From: Saccharomycopsis phalli
Taxonomy: Eukaryota > Ascomycota > Saccharomycetes > Ascoideales > Saccharomycopsidaceae
Direction of reading: 5' to 3'
NCBI GenBank assembly: GCA_020342235.1
Contig: CP073215.1
Span: forward strand, 1,736,001-1,800,000
Length of the DNA stretch: 64,000 bases
Within the stretch, counting starts at the first letter, position 1. Every line of letters begins with the position of its first letter. Below the pieces are notes generated by a model. The model saw only the letters and a program-made list of their open reading frames with translations. It searched no databases and was not told the origin of the DNA. Position numbers and translations under genes: made by a program. Shown here in pieces: positions 48,849 to 59,656 of the stretch.

Positions 48849-51800
48849 TCAACTACTTCCTATTCTAAACGCAAACTCAGCCCGACATAAAGGACAAGTA
48901 TTGTTCCCCGAACTCTTAAACCACTTGAACAAACAGCCACTATGAAATTTGTTTTGGCATGTAGTGCATGTTTTGTTAGGCAACGATTTATCTTGAATAT
49001 GAAGAATAGCGTAACAAATAGCACACTCTTCAAAGCCACTGAAATGAAGATTGATATTTTTGTTAAAAAGCTGGATTGCATCAAATATTAACGTACTCTC
49101 TGACTGCGAATTGCTATTTCCGGCACTAGAGCCTATACCAACATTCACTAAATTCTGACACGCAAGGACCCATGACTTCCATACAATTTCCTTCACACCA
49201 ATTCTTAATGGTGCATTCACAATAATATTTGTCAAAGGATAGGCAGGAGGAAGCCTGATACTGAGCTCCGTGGTCTGCTCATCAATCAAATATTGTGACT
49301 TAATTTCATTGTTACTTCTGTTTATCTTTATAGAGTGATTGGTATCATTTGTAATGTTTTGTGCATTAATCAATCTTTGCAACTTATTCAATTCCTCCTC
49401 AATTATAATCTTGCCTGTAAAATTCGAAGCAAACTTCTCAATCTGTACCTTCTCTTGTTTGTTACGAATATTCAAAAACCATGATTGGACAAGGGTTTTA
49501 AACTTCATCTGAATCTCATAAAAAATGTGAATCAATATTATCTTGATCTCAGTTAAATTCAATAAATCGCCTCCTGAATATGTGAAGTAATCATAGATCG
49601 TTATGTCATGCGAAATCACTTCATTCTTCCGTGTGATCAAAGGATCACTTGAAATATTAAGTTGTTTGAAAATCCAAGTTAGCAAACTCTCAATCGCGTT
49701 CTCTGGTAATTGACTCATATAATATTGGCACAAATATCCGGGAATGAATTCATAGAAAAATTGCAATATGTTCAACCAGCTCCAGAGGTATTTATACAAC
49801 ACCAAAAAGGACTCATGTTCAATGTAGTCTTGAAATGGAATATCTTTAATATTCCTTATCAACTGCTCTGGAATCTGGAATATCAACGAGTTATCCTTCA
49901 TGATTTGCTTATAATTTAATGCAAAGTTAACCTTAAACTCTTTCTGCTTGTATTCAATCAAATTAGTAATAATAAATGAACCAAATCTTTTGAACTCTAA
50001 CGATTTAGAGTTATATAAATGAAGCTTTGATACCCCCTCAATAATATCGGGTAGTCTGTCCTCAATGTGACTGTACACCTCGAAGTGCTCATTTTGAATC
50101 AATCTCTTAAACAATTCTGTATTGATCAATATTGACTGATCCATTTGGTAATCTTGCAAAAAGTCATTGCACAAATAACCACAAACAATGTTCAGTAATT
50201 CATCTCTTATAGACCCCAAAAAGTCTTTAGTCCAATTTATTTCACGTGCATATTGATATTTCTCAAAGTATCCATCCAAACTAATCAAAACTTTCAATAA
50301 GTGATACAACAAGTTATTATACCGAGCAACCTTCAATTTAGAATCAACATTCGCAAGTTCAGTACCTACCAATGATAGTCTATCTATCAATAATTCTTCC
50401 ATAAGCAACTCCAACACTTCCGATTTGCTAATAGACTCGTCCTCAGTTTGAATCAAAGATTTAAAGAAAATAATCACTTGAGTAAATAAATTCACGTGAT
50501 CAAAATCATATGCCACCTCTGAGTAAAACCACCCTTTAAAGACCTTCATCATCATCCCCAACTGGACTCCTGCTATATGCGGTGCAATACTGGTCACCTG
50601 ATTTATCACTAAAAGGTTAGCTAAGCTAGGGGCCTTTTTTGGATCCAACAAATCGGAGACATAAAACCGCTTAATTCTATCCAATTTATCGCCAAGAAGA
50701 AATTTCGGCAATATTGGTATTAATGTCAATAACATAAGGTAATTGGATTTGCTGATTATCAGCTTGTTCACCCAATTGTAAATTATGTCCGAGTCAGTTG
50801 CAGTTATCTCAGTTTGATATATCGTAACCAATTTTAACAATAACTTCTGATACAATTTTGCATAGTAAAATTTTGCAATTTCACTAATAGCCTCATCAAT
50901 AGATTGTTTTAAAGACACACAAACTGCTGAGAGGTCCTTTGTGCTTCCACAAGCAGGGTTTATTTGAAACACATTAGACAAGAAGAACTCATTATTAATA
51001 TGAGGTATTCCAACCGTATCAAGTAGTGAATCAAAGGCTTCAGATTCTAAAACGGTAGACATATTCTCAATTGCCTCAACCTTCTCATTAATATCAAATG
51101 TATCACTGTTATATCCGTAATTATCTGTCAGAAAAATATTGCAATCACTAGAAAAGATGGCTATAAGATTAATAGCTATCAATAGATCGGTGCTATCTCG
51201 GGAAAGTTTAACAAGGTTGACAAGAAACTTCCCATACATTAGCAAGTCTAATTCACTTTTGAACAACCCGGTCAGGCAGTCATCGGACTCATTATCAATC
51301 AAATAAAGATACGAGTTGATAGAGTTATCTATCAATGAAAGTCCGAGCTGAACTTTCAGACAGCAAAGATATGTTATAGAGGATGCTATATCCGATGATG
51401 CAGGAATGACCTTCAAAGCATTGGATGGAGTATCAGTGAAATATTGAACTATCTGCAGAGTTATTTCCTTATTGTTAGCACCAATAATATGGATTAAAGA
51501 ATCCATTAACAAGCTTAGTAAACCATCATCGCCATCAAACGCCAATTTTAATACTGATTTCATAGTATCATTATCCAAGTGATTCCAAAATATATCAAAA
51601 ACATTGATGCCAATTGTTAATAATTTATTTGAAAATACACTAAAGTTGACTCTACTTTGTGAAAATTTTTTCCAAAAAAGTAAAGCCTCTTCTTCACTTT
51701 CAACAATCAACTTAGAATAAAGTGAAGTTAATATGTCAACATTAACAAATTTAAAGCAAATACTAATTCTGTTGACACCATTATCAACGGCACTCTCAGT

Positions 51801-53618
51801 CACGAATTTATCAGATATAAATTTATCCAATTTTGTAGATTGAACTTTGGCATTATTTCGAAAATTTTCCAAAAATCGGCCGACCTTCGCCACTTTAACA
51901 GTATCATCGCCGGCCCACGCAATCACATTTTCAATTTCCTCAGTTAGTAAAATTTTCAACCCTTCAATTTCAATATCCCCCTGCTTTGAATCTAACTCAA
52001 TGAGAATTTTTATGCTTCCTTCAAAGTTATCAATCGTCAATTGCCTTGCAAAGTGCGACTTAAGGTATGTTGTAATATAGACAGCCAGATATCGATTAAG
52101 GTAGCCCAACTTGATTAAGCTGAAAACCAAAGCAACTTGAAGCTCGGCTTTGTCAGAAACACACAGATTGTCAATAAGCCCACATTTATCTGCTAATCTC
52201 TTTAAGTACTCTTCTGATAATTCGGTACTAGCTAAATTCTTTAACGTCAACAAGAACTCTGGAATGCTTTCATTACCAACTTGATCCATTTCACTATCTA
52301 AAACAGTTTTAATATCGTCTTGTGCCATTGTGCGGAATACACGAGTGAGATCAGAAAGCAAGCCATTCTTACCTACTAAGCTGATAAGAAACGTGACAGC
52401 TTCATGCTTATTGTGTAAGTTAGAATAAAATAAATCAAAAATCTTGTTATAATAAAATAAGATCCCAGTTAATGACCTTCTATTCTTAAACCCCGCAGTT
52501 GTAATAGGAATTGCTAAGTAACTGTTAAAATCTTCCAGTGAAGAATAATCAATCACAGCAGCAGGAAGCTTCTCTAGTAAGTTAGATAGGCACAAATGAA
52601 AGACAGCTAAAGAATTATTGAGGAATCGATTAATGAACGTAATAAATATCTTTTTAAATTTCAATAGTGCGTCATCACTCAATTTCGATAAGTCCACGTG
52701 ATTAAAACTCTCAACAATAAGTACTGTTAACGACTCATAATAGGTTTTATTGCTATTAACAATCTTCAAAAGCTTTAATAAAAGCTTTAAAATCCCATTA
52801 GACTTAATGCCTTTAATATTTTCTGACATGCATGCAATCAAACACACCAAGAGATTTCTCTTCACGCTCAAATAACTGTAATCTTCGGAGTTAGTCACTA
52901 ACTGACCCCACAACTTCACATCATCGGAAAGAATTTGCTCAAGAATTCCCTCATTCTTGGAATCAATAGTACCCAGTTTCACATAAAAGGTTAGCATACT
53001 AATGATAGACGAGAAGCTTCTGGTGTATGTCAAGATACACTCTTCTTGGGAGAAAGATGCCTTATCGGTAAGAGTTTCCACCGATTCATATTTAATGAAG
53101 TATTGTATCAATTCCAAGCACTCTCCTTGGAATATTTTAAACAAGTTATTCTTCTTTTCCGAAGAGTTGTTGAAGCACTCTAGAATACATTTATTTGTTT
53201 CAGTGACAGTAAGCTTGTCCAGGTCAAATAATCCCAAAAGCCATATTGGAACCAAACTTTTCAAGTAATGTGCAGCCTTCTTTCTGTAACTGCTAATAAG
53301 AACTGAATTTAGTCTATGAGCACTGATGCGTATAAGCTTATCATTGTTAATAGCTAGCTTTGGGTACATTTGCACAAAAAACGGAACAAACAGGAAGTTA
53401 GCGTCAGTATTGCCACCATCTTGAAAAAATTTTATTAAGGAATTAAGAGACTTGAGCTTTGTCTTTGGATCTTTTTTCTGTAAACTCTTACCCAAAGGTC
53501 TTAGTAACGAATTATCAATGACATTTGACGCAGGCAAATTCTGAAAATAAGAAAATGAGTACAGTACATCTGTAAACAGCATAGAGCTATTGTTGTCAAA
53601 AGGATTGACGAATGCCAT
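48849..53618 (-). CDS. LTN1: E3 ubiquitin ligase Ltn1 (Rkr1, Listerin)
   Basis: The 1589-residue protein is the ribosome-quality-control ligase that ubiquitylates nascent chains on stalled 60S subunits. The N-terminal domain (PKTKLKSLNSLIKFFQ, SAHRLNSVLI, LVPIWLLGLFDLDKLTV) is the conserved ribosome-binding region. A very long HEAT-repeat arm follows. The end is an RWD-like segment and a C4HC3-type RING with Cys1532, Cys1535, Cys1551, Cys1554, His1559, Cys1562, Cys1575 and Cys1578. Yeast Rkr1 is 1562 residues. The ATG at 53618 is chosen; the open frame starts two codons earlier at a GTG. The gene is very leucine/isoleucine/asparagine-rich, as its yeast counterpart is. Confidence 0.95.
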   Translation of the reverse strand: MAFVNPFDNNSSMLFTDVLYSFSYFQNLPASNVIDNSLLRPLGKSLQKKDPKTKLKSLNSLIKFFQDGGNTDANFLFVPFFVQMYPKLAINNDKLIRISAHRLNSVLISSYRKKAAHYLKSLVPIWLLGLFDLDKLTVTETNKCILECFNNSSEKKNNLFKIFQGECLELIQYFIKYESVETLTDKASFSQEECILTYTRSFSSIISMLTFYVKLGTIDSKNEGILEQILSDDVKLWGQLVTNSEDYSYLSVKRNLLVCLIACMSENIKGIKSNGILKLLLKLLKIVNSNKTYYESLTVLIVESFNHVDLSKLSDDALLKFKKIFITFINRFLNNSLAVFHLCLSNLLEKLPAAVIDYSSLEDFNSYLAIPITTAGFKNRRSLTGILFYYNKIFDLFYSNLHNKHEAVTFLISLVGKNGLLSDLTRVFRTMAQDDIKTVLDSEMDQVGNESIPEFLLTLKNLASTELSEEYLKRLADKCGLIDNLCVSDKAELQVALVFSLIKLGYLNRYLAVYITTYLKSHFARQLTIDNFEGSIKILIELDSKQGDIEIEGLKILLTEEIENVIAWAGDDTVKVAKVGRFLENFRNNAKVQSTKLDKFISDKFVTESAVDNGVNRISICFKFVNVDILTSLYSKLIVESEEEALLFWKKFSQSRVNFSVFSNKLLTIGINVFDIFWNHLDNDTMKSVLKLAFDGDDGLLSLLMDSLIHIIGANNKEITLQIVQYFTDTPSNALKVIPASSDIASSITYLCCLKVQLGLSLIDNSINSYLYLIDNESDDCLTGLFKSELDLLMYGKFLVNLVKLSRDSTDLLIAINLIAIFSSDCNIFLTDNYGYNSDTFDINEKVEAIENMSTVLESEAFDSLLDTVGIPHINNEFFLSNVFQINPACGSTKDLSAVCVSLKQSIDEAISEIAKFYYAKLYQKLLLKLVTIYQTEITATDSDIIYNWVNKLIISKSNYLMLLTLIPILPKFLLGDKLDRIKRFYVSDLLDPKKAPSLANLLVINQVTSIAPHIAGVQLGMMMKVFKGWFYSEVAYDFDHVNLFTQVIIFFKSLIQTEDESISKSEVLELLMEELLIDRLSLVGTELANVDSKLKVARYNNLLYHLLKVLISLDGYFEKYQYAREINWTKDFLGSIRDELLNIVCGYLCNDFLQDYQMDQSILINTELFKRLIQNEHFEVYSHIEDRLPDIIEGVSKLHLYNSKSLEFKRFGSFIITNLIEYKQKEFKVNFALNYKQIMKDNSLIFQIPEQLIRNIKDIPFQDYIEHESFLVLYKYLWSWLNILQFFYEFIPGYLCQYYMSQLPENAIESLLTWIFKQLNISSDPLITRKNEVISHDITIYDYFTYSGGDLLNLTEIKIILIHIFYEIQMKFKTLVQSWFLNIRNKQEKVQIEKFASNFTGKIIIEEELNKLQRLINAQNITNDTNHSIKINRSNNEIKSQYLIDEQTTELSIRLPPAYPLTNIIVNAPLRIGVKEIVWKSWVLACQNLVNVGIGSSAGNSNSQSESTLIFDAIQLFNKNINLHFSGFEECAICYAILHIQDKSLPNKTCTTCQNKFHSGCLFKWFKSSGNNTCPLCRAEFAFRIGSS

Positions 53619-54230
53619 TTGCACAACTCCAGAAATTGTTTGCTATTCTACCACCGTTCAAGACTTTTCTTTCATGATTAGTGATACCACAGGGCTCTCA
53701 ACCTTCCATTATAGTGACTACAAAGGCAAAGAGAATTATCCCAATCTTAAAAGTCTGGCTAAATAAGTTTGGAGTATATTTGTAATGATATCATGGTTAT
53801 ATATATTTACTTATGTAAAGGCAGAATAATAAAGCCTGCGCCAACTTGTTGGATTTTTGATTATGCATGGTACCATGGAATGAATTGGCGTTCGATGCTA
53901 AAATCTTTTTTTGCCGTTACTGCGACGAATAATATATGTATTATTTTATTTAAGGCTATAGTTATACTTCGACTCCGGAGAGATTGATACTTCACCGTCT
54001 AAGTCTAGGGCTGGCGCCACTATATATGTTGCTTAGAGAAAGCCCTTCGAATGGATAGAAAAACTCCAGGCGGGACTTTTAGTTTTTGTGCTGGTAATTT
54101 GTGCGTGGGGCAGGCTGAGCTCTCGCCTCGGGTACTAGCACCGTAGCCTGCCGTAAGGTTGAACGAATAATATATATATACTAATAAAATATTGTAGAAA
54201 ATTTGGAGTATAATACATAGTATTTTGGAG

Positions 54231-54860
54231 CCCAAAAATGAAGGTTGTGTATAAGATTGTAATAATAATATTCTTCGTCCTAGATCATTCAATGGCAGAT
54301 TGGCTACTGCTTTGTATGCATCCCTTACTTGTTGAGTGAACCACCTCTTTGCACGGCTATTTACTTGTTTCACTGGGGTGATTTTATCAATGACTTTCTT
54401 TAAGCTGTTTCTTAATGTGGTAGCAGCCCTGATTGGCATATCCTCTGTGCCGACTGTGCTCGCGAAGCGGCACCTATCTAGACTAGTGTGCACACATTGC
54501 TAGCTTGTTTTGGCATGACTGTGTGTTGTTCTTGGTTTTAGCTTGTTTGTCCTATCTGAAGGGCGGAGGGTCACTCGGGGGTGGAAATGGTTGGAGCTGA
54601 ATTGTATAAGGTTTTGCAGTCGACTAACCTGTCCTTCCAATCTATCGATGATGAACGTGTCGTAAACAGTATTCCCATCTCTATGAGTGGTGTGGTCTAT
54701 GATATGAAAGGGCACAGTAGTATATTCATTTCTATGATACCGTCTATCTTCATTGAATTCTTTTTTTTGCCTCTGATCATGCAATACTGCTGAAAACGGG
54801 AGAGGAATGAGCAGCATCAACATCGCCCATTACGATTCCCCCAACAGTACCTTGTCTCTT
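54231..54860 (-). pseudogene. LINE ORF2 remnant: endonuclease and linker
   Basis: Minus-strand translation gives VMGDVDAAHSSPVF at 54830-54790, resembling the GDFNxxH motif of APE-type endonucleases. It is followed, after a frame change, by FIIDRLEG (about 54655-54632) and FSSNHFHPRVTL (about 54605-54570), which resemble the SxIDR and SDHxPV motifs. An in-frame TAG (54502-54500) separates this from a linker-like segment (LRNSLKKVIDKITP, NSRAKRWFTQQVRDAYK) of the kind that precedes the RT domain in L1-like elements. Asp and His replacements in the motifs, at least one frameshift and the stop show that it is inactive. Confidence 0.55.
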
Positions 54861-55568
54861 TATCATAAAATCTATCATTAATTTTAAAGGCAATGATTCG
54901 TGGCAGATATTCGAGTCACGAGGAGGACAGTAAATAGTAAGGAAATACATAGTTTACTTCTTTTATGCAGTAGTAATTGATTCTAATACAGTCCCGGTAT
55001 TGTAGCTCTTTAATGAACATAATTTAATAGCCGAATTTTTATCTTTGGGTACCCTGTTCACATATGTTGTAGGCCTAGGCCATGTCAGTGATTCACTGGC
55101 CTGTGGGAAGTAATCATACTTGTCGCAAGTAGCATGGTTGAACGTTTCATTGGGGCTGTGCTGGCGTATGGTTTCCTGAATTAATAAGATGACTTGTGAA
55201 TTTTGATAGTGGTGTAAGATTATTTCGAGATTTGGTCTTTATTTCTGAATGTAAACTGATATTAATGTAATCTTCATCGGGTGCTGTTTCAACGGGAGTC
55301 ACTGTACGAAGCCGACTTCCTAAGGTTTAACCGTAGATTGTAACAGGTGAATGAGTTTTCATAAAATGCTGGCTATGTGTCTGTAGTACTGATCGTTAGG
55401 TTTCTTGGCACATATGATACATTTGCCATATGGGGCGGTGGCAGCAGAATTTCTATCATATTGCGTGGTAAGTGTTCAGCAAATGGTTGTGGTTGCGGTG
55501 CATCCCTTCTGTTATTGGATCCCTGGTTCGGGGAATCTCTTCTGATTCTTGTTCGAAGTTCATGATTG

Positions 55569-56849
55569 CTAGAGCCTTTTTCTTGGGTCGCGTGTCTCAT
55601 CGTAGTCCTCGAGACCACAGTATCTTTCAAAGAATCTGTATTGCTGTTTAGTTGCAAATCTCGCTGTTTTTTCATCAGGAAAAAAGATTCGTGCTGCGTA
55701 TCTCCTTTTCGTGACCGGTGAGACGTAGTCCCAATTTGGCATGCTTTCACTTTTGATGAGTGGTTTCGGGGTGGCGCTTATAGTTTTCCCCTTCCATTGC
55801 TTCTCTCTGAGTACCTGTGTGATTTCTTCTCCTAACCTGGTTGGTGAGAAGTAGCATAACGGAACATTTCTGATTACTCTAGAGGGCCATGGTCTTGTTT
55901 TGATAACTCGCGGTGAGCTAAGACTTATTCGGAGATTGAATTGCTCGTCGTCAGTGAGAGGTTCATTGAGATAAACCTTGAAGTTGTTTAATCTCGTGAG
56001 TGATAGGTACTTGATTTTTCCGTCAGAGCTGTCGACGAGGTCCTTGAAGATGGTATCATACTGAGCGGTCAAATCTTCAGTCCACTCTCGGTTTCGAAGA
56101 TTCTGAAAATATATTAATTGAGCAGCGTCTTCAAAGTCTATTCCGACCAGTTCTACTTCCCGTACACTGTTTTGGGTGGAAATTCTATTGCTTTGTTGGT
56201 GATTAGCGACTGCCTTAAAATAATCGTCGGGATGATACGCATCATAATTTGGAAGCCCTGCATTGAAGAGAAGCAGTTGTGGCAGTATCCCGATATGAGT
56301 GGAGACTCCTTCAACGACCAGTTTGAACACGCCAAACATTTCACGGACGGCTTGAGTTTGCTCCTCAGCTAAATAATTTGTATTCTTGAACCGGGTGGGG
56401 TGGGTGGATTGATAAGGCTGACTAATAAATGGTTCGACATTGTGTCGGATCAAACGTGGCGAAGGAGGCAATTTTTCACATGTTGGTGGGGTGTACCTGT
56501 TTGTTTCATCTTTTGAGAGGCTAGTCTCATCCTTCTCAGGGAGTCCAAAAAGATTTTCGTCATGGCGACTAGGATTGTGTTGTAACGCTCTGGTAGAGTT
56601 TGGATCAGATTGATTTAAACTAATAGTGTCTAATTGAGAATTTATTAGGTTTTCTGGGGTTTGAGGCTCAAGAGAATCGCCCAGGGTGCCATCCTCATTG
56701 TGTATATCTTCATGTTTGGAAGAGCTCACTTTTGAGTATAGGATTAAAAAGGTGTATAGATTTCTAACATAATGCAATACAAAATCTAAGTTAGCTATTT
56801 AAAATAATAATTTATTGAAACCCTTAGACTTACTCCATAGGTTATACAT
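55569..56849 (-). CDS. LINE ORF1-like or host gene, probable tiny first exon
   Basis: A frame of about 402 codons is open from 56777 to 55569 with no stop, yet has no ATG for its first ~145 codons. A candidate first exon exists: ATG at 56849, exon 1 56834-56849, a 48-nt intron 56786-56833 (GTAAGT donor, GCTAAC branch point, TTAG acceptor), giving 410 residues in frame. The N-terminal third is polar and disordered (SLEPQTPENLINSQ). The C-terminal third looks like an RRM-type fold (VIRNVPLCYFSPTRLGEEIT ... RYAARIFFPDEKTARFA), as in ORF1 proteins of L1-like elements. I cannot tell an intact ORF1 from a host gene; the intron is inferred and would be odd for a retroelement. It is divergent from the F-box gene. 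Confidence 0.45.
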
Positions 56850-56959
56850 CTATATTTTCTCTATAATGAAGCCTAGGTTTTCATTGGTTGTTTGTCTATC
56901 ATGATTTGTGGCCCTGGTCAGAGTGATGCATAAATGAAAGTGCTTGAAAACCAGGGCAA

Positions 56960-58627
56960 ATGGCCATTCAACGATTCCCTGGAGAAATATGGGAGAATAT
57001 TTGCGCCAGTCTTGATATAAAAGATGTTTTATCTTTGCGATTAGTTTGCAGGCCAATCCATTACAGTATGCATTACCACCGAATTTGGAAGAATATTGTG
57101 AGGACTATGTGGTATGAGTTTGCGGATTCGGATAGACAAGAGTTCCTAGCTATAGATGATTATTTTGAGACGTTTAAAATAAGAAGTAGGGAAGAAATAC
57201 GAATTGAGAAAATACTAGATAGTTGCTGCTGGCCAGAATCAAGTATTGAGAACATCATTTCCAATGGCTGGAAAATAGTAAGTAGTGGCAGGTTTGTCGT
57301 GTACTCGTTATTGAATATTGTCAGTAAGCTTGAGCAGCAACCACTAGAGAATATGATGAAAATATTTATTGCCAAGCGGCTTATAAAGTCATTAAGAGGA
57401 AAACAGGGCATTGAGCTAATTAACGAGTCTTTTCGGCAGTCTCAAAATGCATCAGTACATGAGCCTGAAAATTGGCTTTTCCAGTTTAGCTTCTTTGACC
57501 TGGCATTTGACAAGCTATTACATATACGGAATACGGTCATAGATGAGGTAATTACTAGATATAAAGAAGTAAAGACCCAAGTTGGGGACTTACCACTCAA
57601 AAATAGAGTATTATTCATAGCAGCGCAACTCCAGAAAATTTGGACGTCTCAGAAAGATATTGAAGTATCCTCAAATTCTATTCTTGGAGTATATCAGGGC
57701 CAGTCATCAAGCGCATTTCATGCAGAGATGTTTGAGTATGCTATTATTCACAAGATTGCCACTTTATTGGGTGTTAATTGCGCGGTAACACATGGTGGAC
57801 TTATCGTTTACACAGAAGACCAGGAAGATTTCCCTTACCTTGTGTTTGTAGGAAATACGGCCCGTATGACGGTGCATGAATTTAGTGATTTGCACATGAC
57901 TCTGAGACATCATGCTCTATATTGGATTACCATACCTATATCCTATGTGGAAACACTTACATTGGCACTTGAGTCTATTGATGTTACCGAGAAACGTAGC
58001 ACTTTTGCTTCATTTACAGAGATTGACCTCAGTTATTTGGCGAGCTACTGTAAGTTGGTTTCTAAAAACTATGATAATTCAGCTGAGTATGCTATGGAAT
58101 GGGAAATGGAAGAGTGGAATGAATGCTTTTTAGAGCATATTAAAGGGTGGCAAGTGTTTGACTATTGTTGGATGAAAGATTATCTTCCTACTGATTTCAT
58201 AAAGCAGGATCTCAAACGACTAAAGCTGGCGCGTGATTTTACCGATGGCTTTATTAGGTGCTTAATGAGTGAATTTTTAGATGATACGGCGGTCGAGTTT
58301 CTAAGCAAGAGGACTGGGACTTTGGACTTTGAAGTCGGGGATATATTGTGCAGTTCCCGTTTTGCACTGCCACAAGTGTTTCTCGGCGCAATTGAGCAAT
58401 TGGGAAGTGTGTATGTTGGGACTCTTAATGGAGTATTTTTATCTAAACTTGAAGGATTAAAGTTATATGACTGGGAACTGAATCTCTCCAAAGTACAGCA
58501 GTATACTAATGAAAAGGTTGGGATACTAATTGAAGGATTTGACTGTCAGAAGCGTCGATTCAGATTGAGTAATGTGTGGAAATTAATATGGAGCGAATTT
58601 TGTGATAACAGGGAACAGATTTACTGA
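56960..58627 (+). CDS. F-box protein with FBXO21-like body
   Basis: The 555-residue protein begins with an F-box (about 4-46: IQRFPGEIWENICASLDIKDVLSLRLVCRPIHYSM to IWKNIV). The body (about 85-350) resembles the SirB1/transglutaminase-like core found in FBXO21 proteins, around NRVLFIAAQLQKIW, FEYAIIHKIATLLGVNC and PYLVFVGNTARMTVHEF. The C-terminal part (VGDILCSSRFALPQVFLG) could correspond to the YccV-like domain of the same family. It would act as an SCF substrate receptor; the substrate is unknown. The ATG at 56960 is the first in frame. The upstream intergenic distance to the ORF1-like start is 110 bp. Confidence 0.68.
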   Translation: MAIQRFPGEIWENICASLDIKDVLSLRLVCRPIHYSMHYHRIWKNIVRTMWYEFADSDRQEFLAIDDYFETFKIRSREEIRIEKILDSCCWPESSIENIISNGWKIVSSGRFVVYSLLNIVSKLEQQPLENMMKIFIAKRLIKSLRGKQGIELINESFRQSQNASVHEPENWLFQFSFFDLAFDKLLHIRNTVIDEVITRYKEVKTQVGDLPLKNRVLFIAAQLQKIWTSQKDIEVSSNSILGVYQGQSSSAFHAEMFEYAIIHKIATLLGVNCAVTHGGLIVYTEDQEDFPYLVFVGNTARMTVHEFSDLHMTLRHHALYWITIPISYVETLTLALESIDVTEKRSTFASFTEIDLSYLASYCKLVSKNYDNSAEYAMEWEMEEWNECFLEHIKGWQVFDYCWMKDYLPTDFIKQDLKRLKLARDFTDGFIRCLMSEFLDDTAVEFLSKRTGTLDFEVGDILCSSRFALPQVFLGAIEQLGSVYVGTLNGVFLSKLEGLKLYDWELNLSKVQQYTNEKVGILIEGFDCQKRRFRLSNVWKLIWSEFCDNREQIY

Positions 58628-59656
58628 CTTTTTGGTATTGAGCAGGATGTTTATGTTGCTCCGATTAACTGAACTTAGAGATCGTATGGAGATCTAATAA
58701 GGCAGAAGGAAGTTAGAACGAAAAAAACAACTTTACTAGAAGGAAGTGGGACTGGGTTAATGAATATTACATCACTCTTGAGAGAATATAAGTACCAGTG
58801 AATTTTTAGGATACAACAAGAACCAAACTATTTCCCGTAATAAGATATGAAGGCTATAATCGAGAAAAACTACTAAATGTAACTCATATTAGTAGTTATT
58901 CTATACATACATGAAGAGACGGAAAAATGTATGATTTCACTTTATTTATATTCAGAATTCGAGGCTTATCACTTTTTAAGTGATAGTATTCAGGTTAATA
59001 ACGCAATTTATTGTACCTGAGCGATCAGTTTAAAATATTTGACTACATTCTTTTGACGCTGCGGTTATAAATTCTTTAAAACAAACTTATATGTTAGACT
59101 GGAGAAAAGGGAAATTTTGATGAGAGCAGCATTTCTATAATAATTTTTCAGTTATGATCCGCCTGGTGGGTGACAAGCGACTATTCCAGGATATACTGGT
59201 CTGCATGAATGTCCGACAGATAAGCATGACAAGTGATACAGAACACATTGTCTGAATGCAGTTCTATGAGTAGTGCAAAAGACATGCAATTCAAATGTTT
59301 AGTATTATATCTTGAACAGTTGTGCGGTGCATGATCATAATGCAAAATGACGCTTTCTATACGTCGATTGTTAGACTAATGCAAGGAGTCACTAAAAATC
59401 TTTTACTCAAAACCACCTATGGTATACCCGATGATCATTTCAGGTCTTCCGTCATTACATACTAGCGTTCTTCTATACTATATAAGAATCGAATAAGGTG
59501 TTGGCGTTTCTTACTGTTTTCTCCAACGGTATGACCAGAGCGATAGGGTCTTCGACCGAACGGCCCACTGAATCTAAGAGCTTAATTCTGTCAGCCAATA
59601 ATATTTTATTCTACAGATGCATAAAATTCGTAGATTTTTGTAATCCAATAATTTAA
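58628..59656. other. Intergenic gap between convergent F-box and transporter genes
   Basis: About 1 kb without a recognisable gene, RNA or repeat. It is AT-rich in the left half and more mixed in the right half. No open frame above about 50 codons looks protein-like. Confidence 0.5.

Larger units (their letters stand above)
53870..56849 (-). mobile_element. Decayed L1/Zorro-type LINE, copy A
   Basis: The order on the minus strand fits a truncated non-LTR element: an ORF1-like frame (56849-55569), a stretch of broken frames, an endonuclease remnant (about 54860-54500), an endonuclease-to-RT linker (54493-54231), then a terminal region (54175-53870). No reverse transcriptase is present; the linker runs straight into the terminal region, so some 2.5 kb must have been lost. 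The terminal region is a diverged repeat of the one at 62740-63065. Similar elements are known in Candida albicans (Zorro). The element sits between LTN1 and the F-box gene, about 110 bp from the latter's ATG. Whether the ORF1-like part belongs to it is discussed separately. Confidence 0.6.

Noticed and set aside
55373-55750. 125-codon minus frame overlapping the ORF1-like end
   Set aside because: Its first half is a shadow of the ORF1-like frame; the last part may be continuing LINE debris but cannot be assigned separately.
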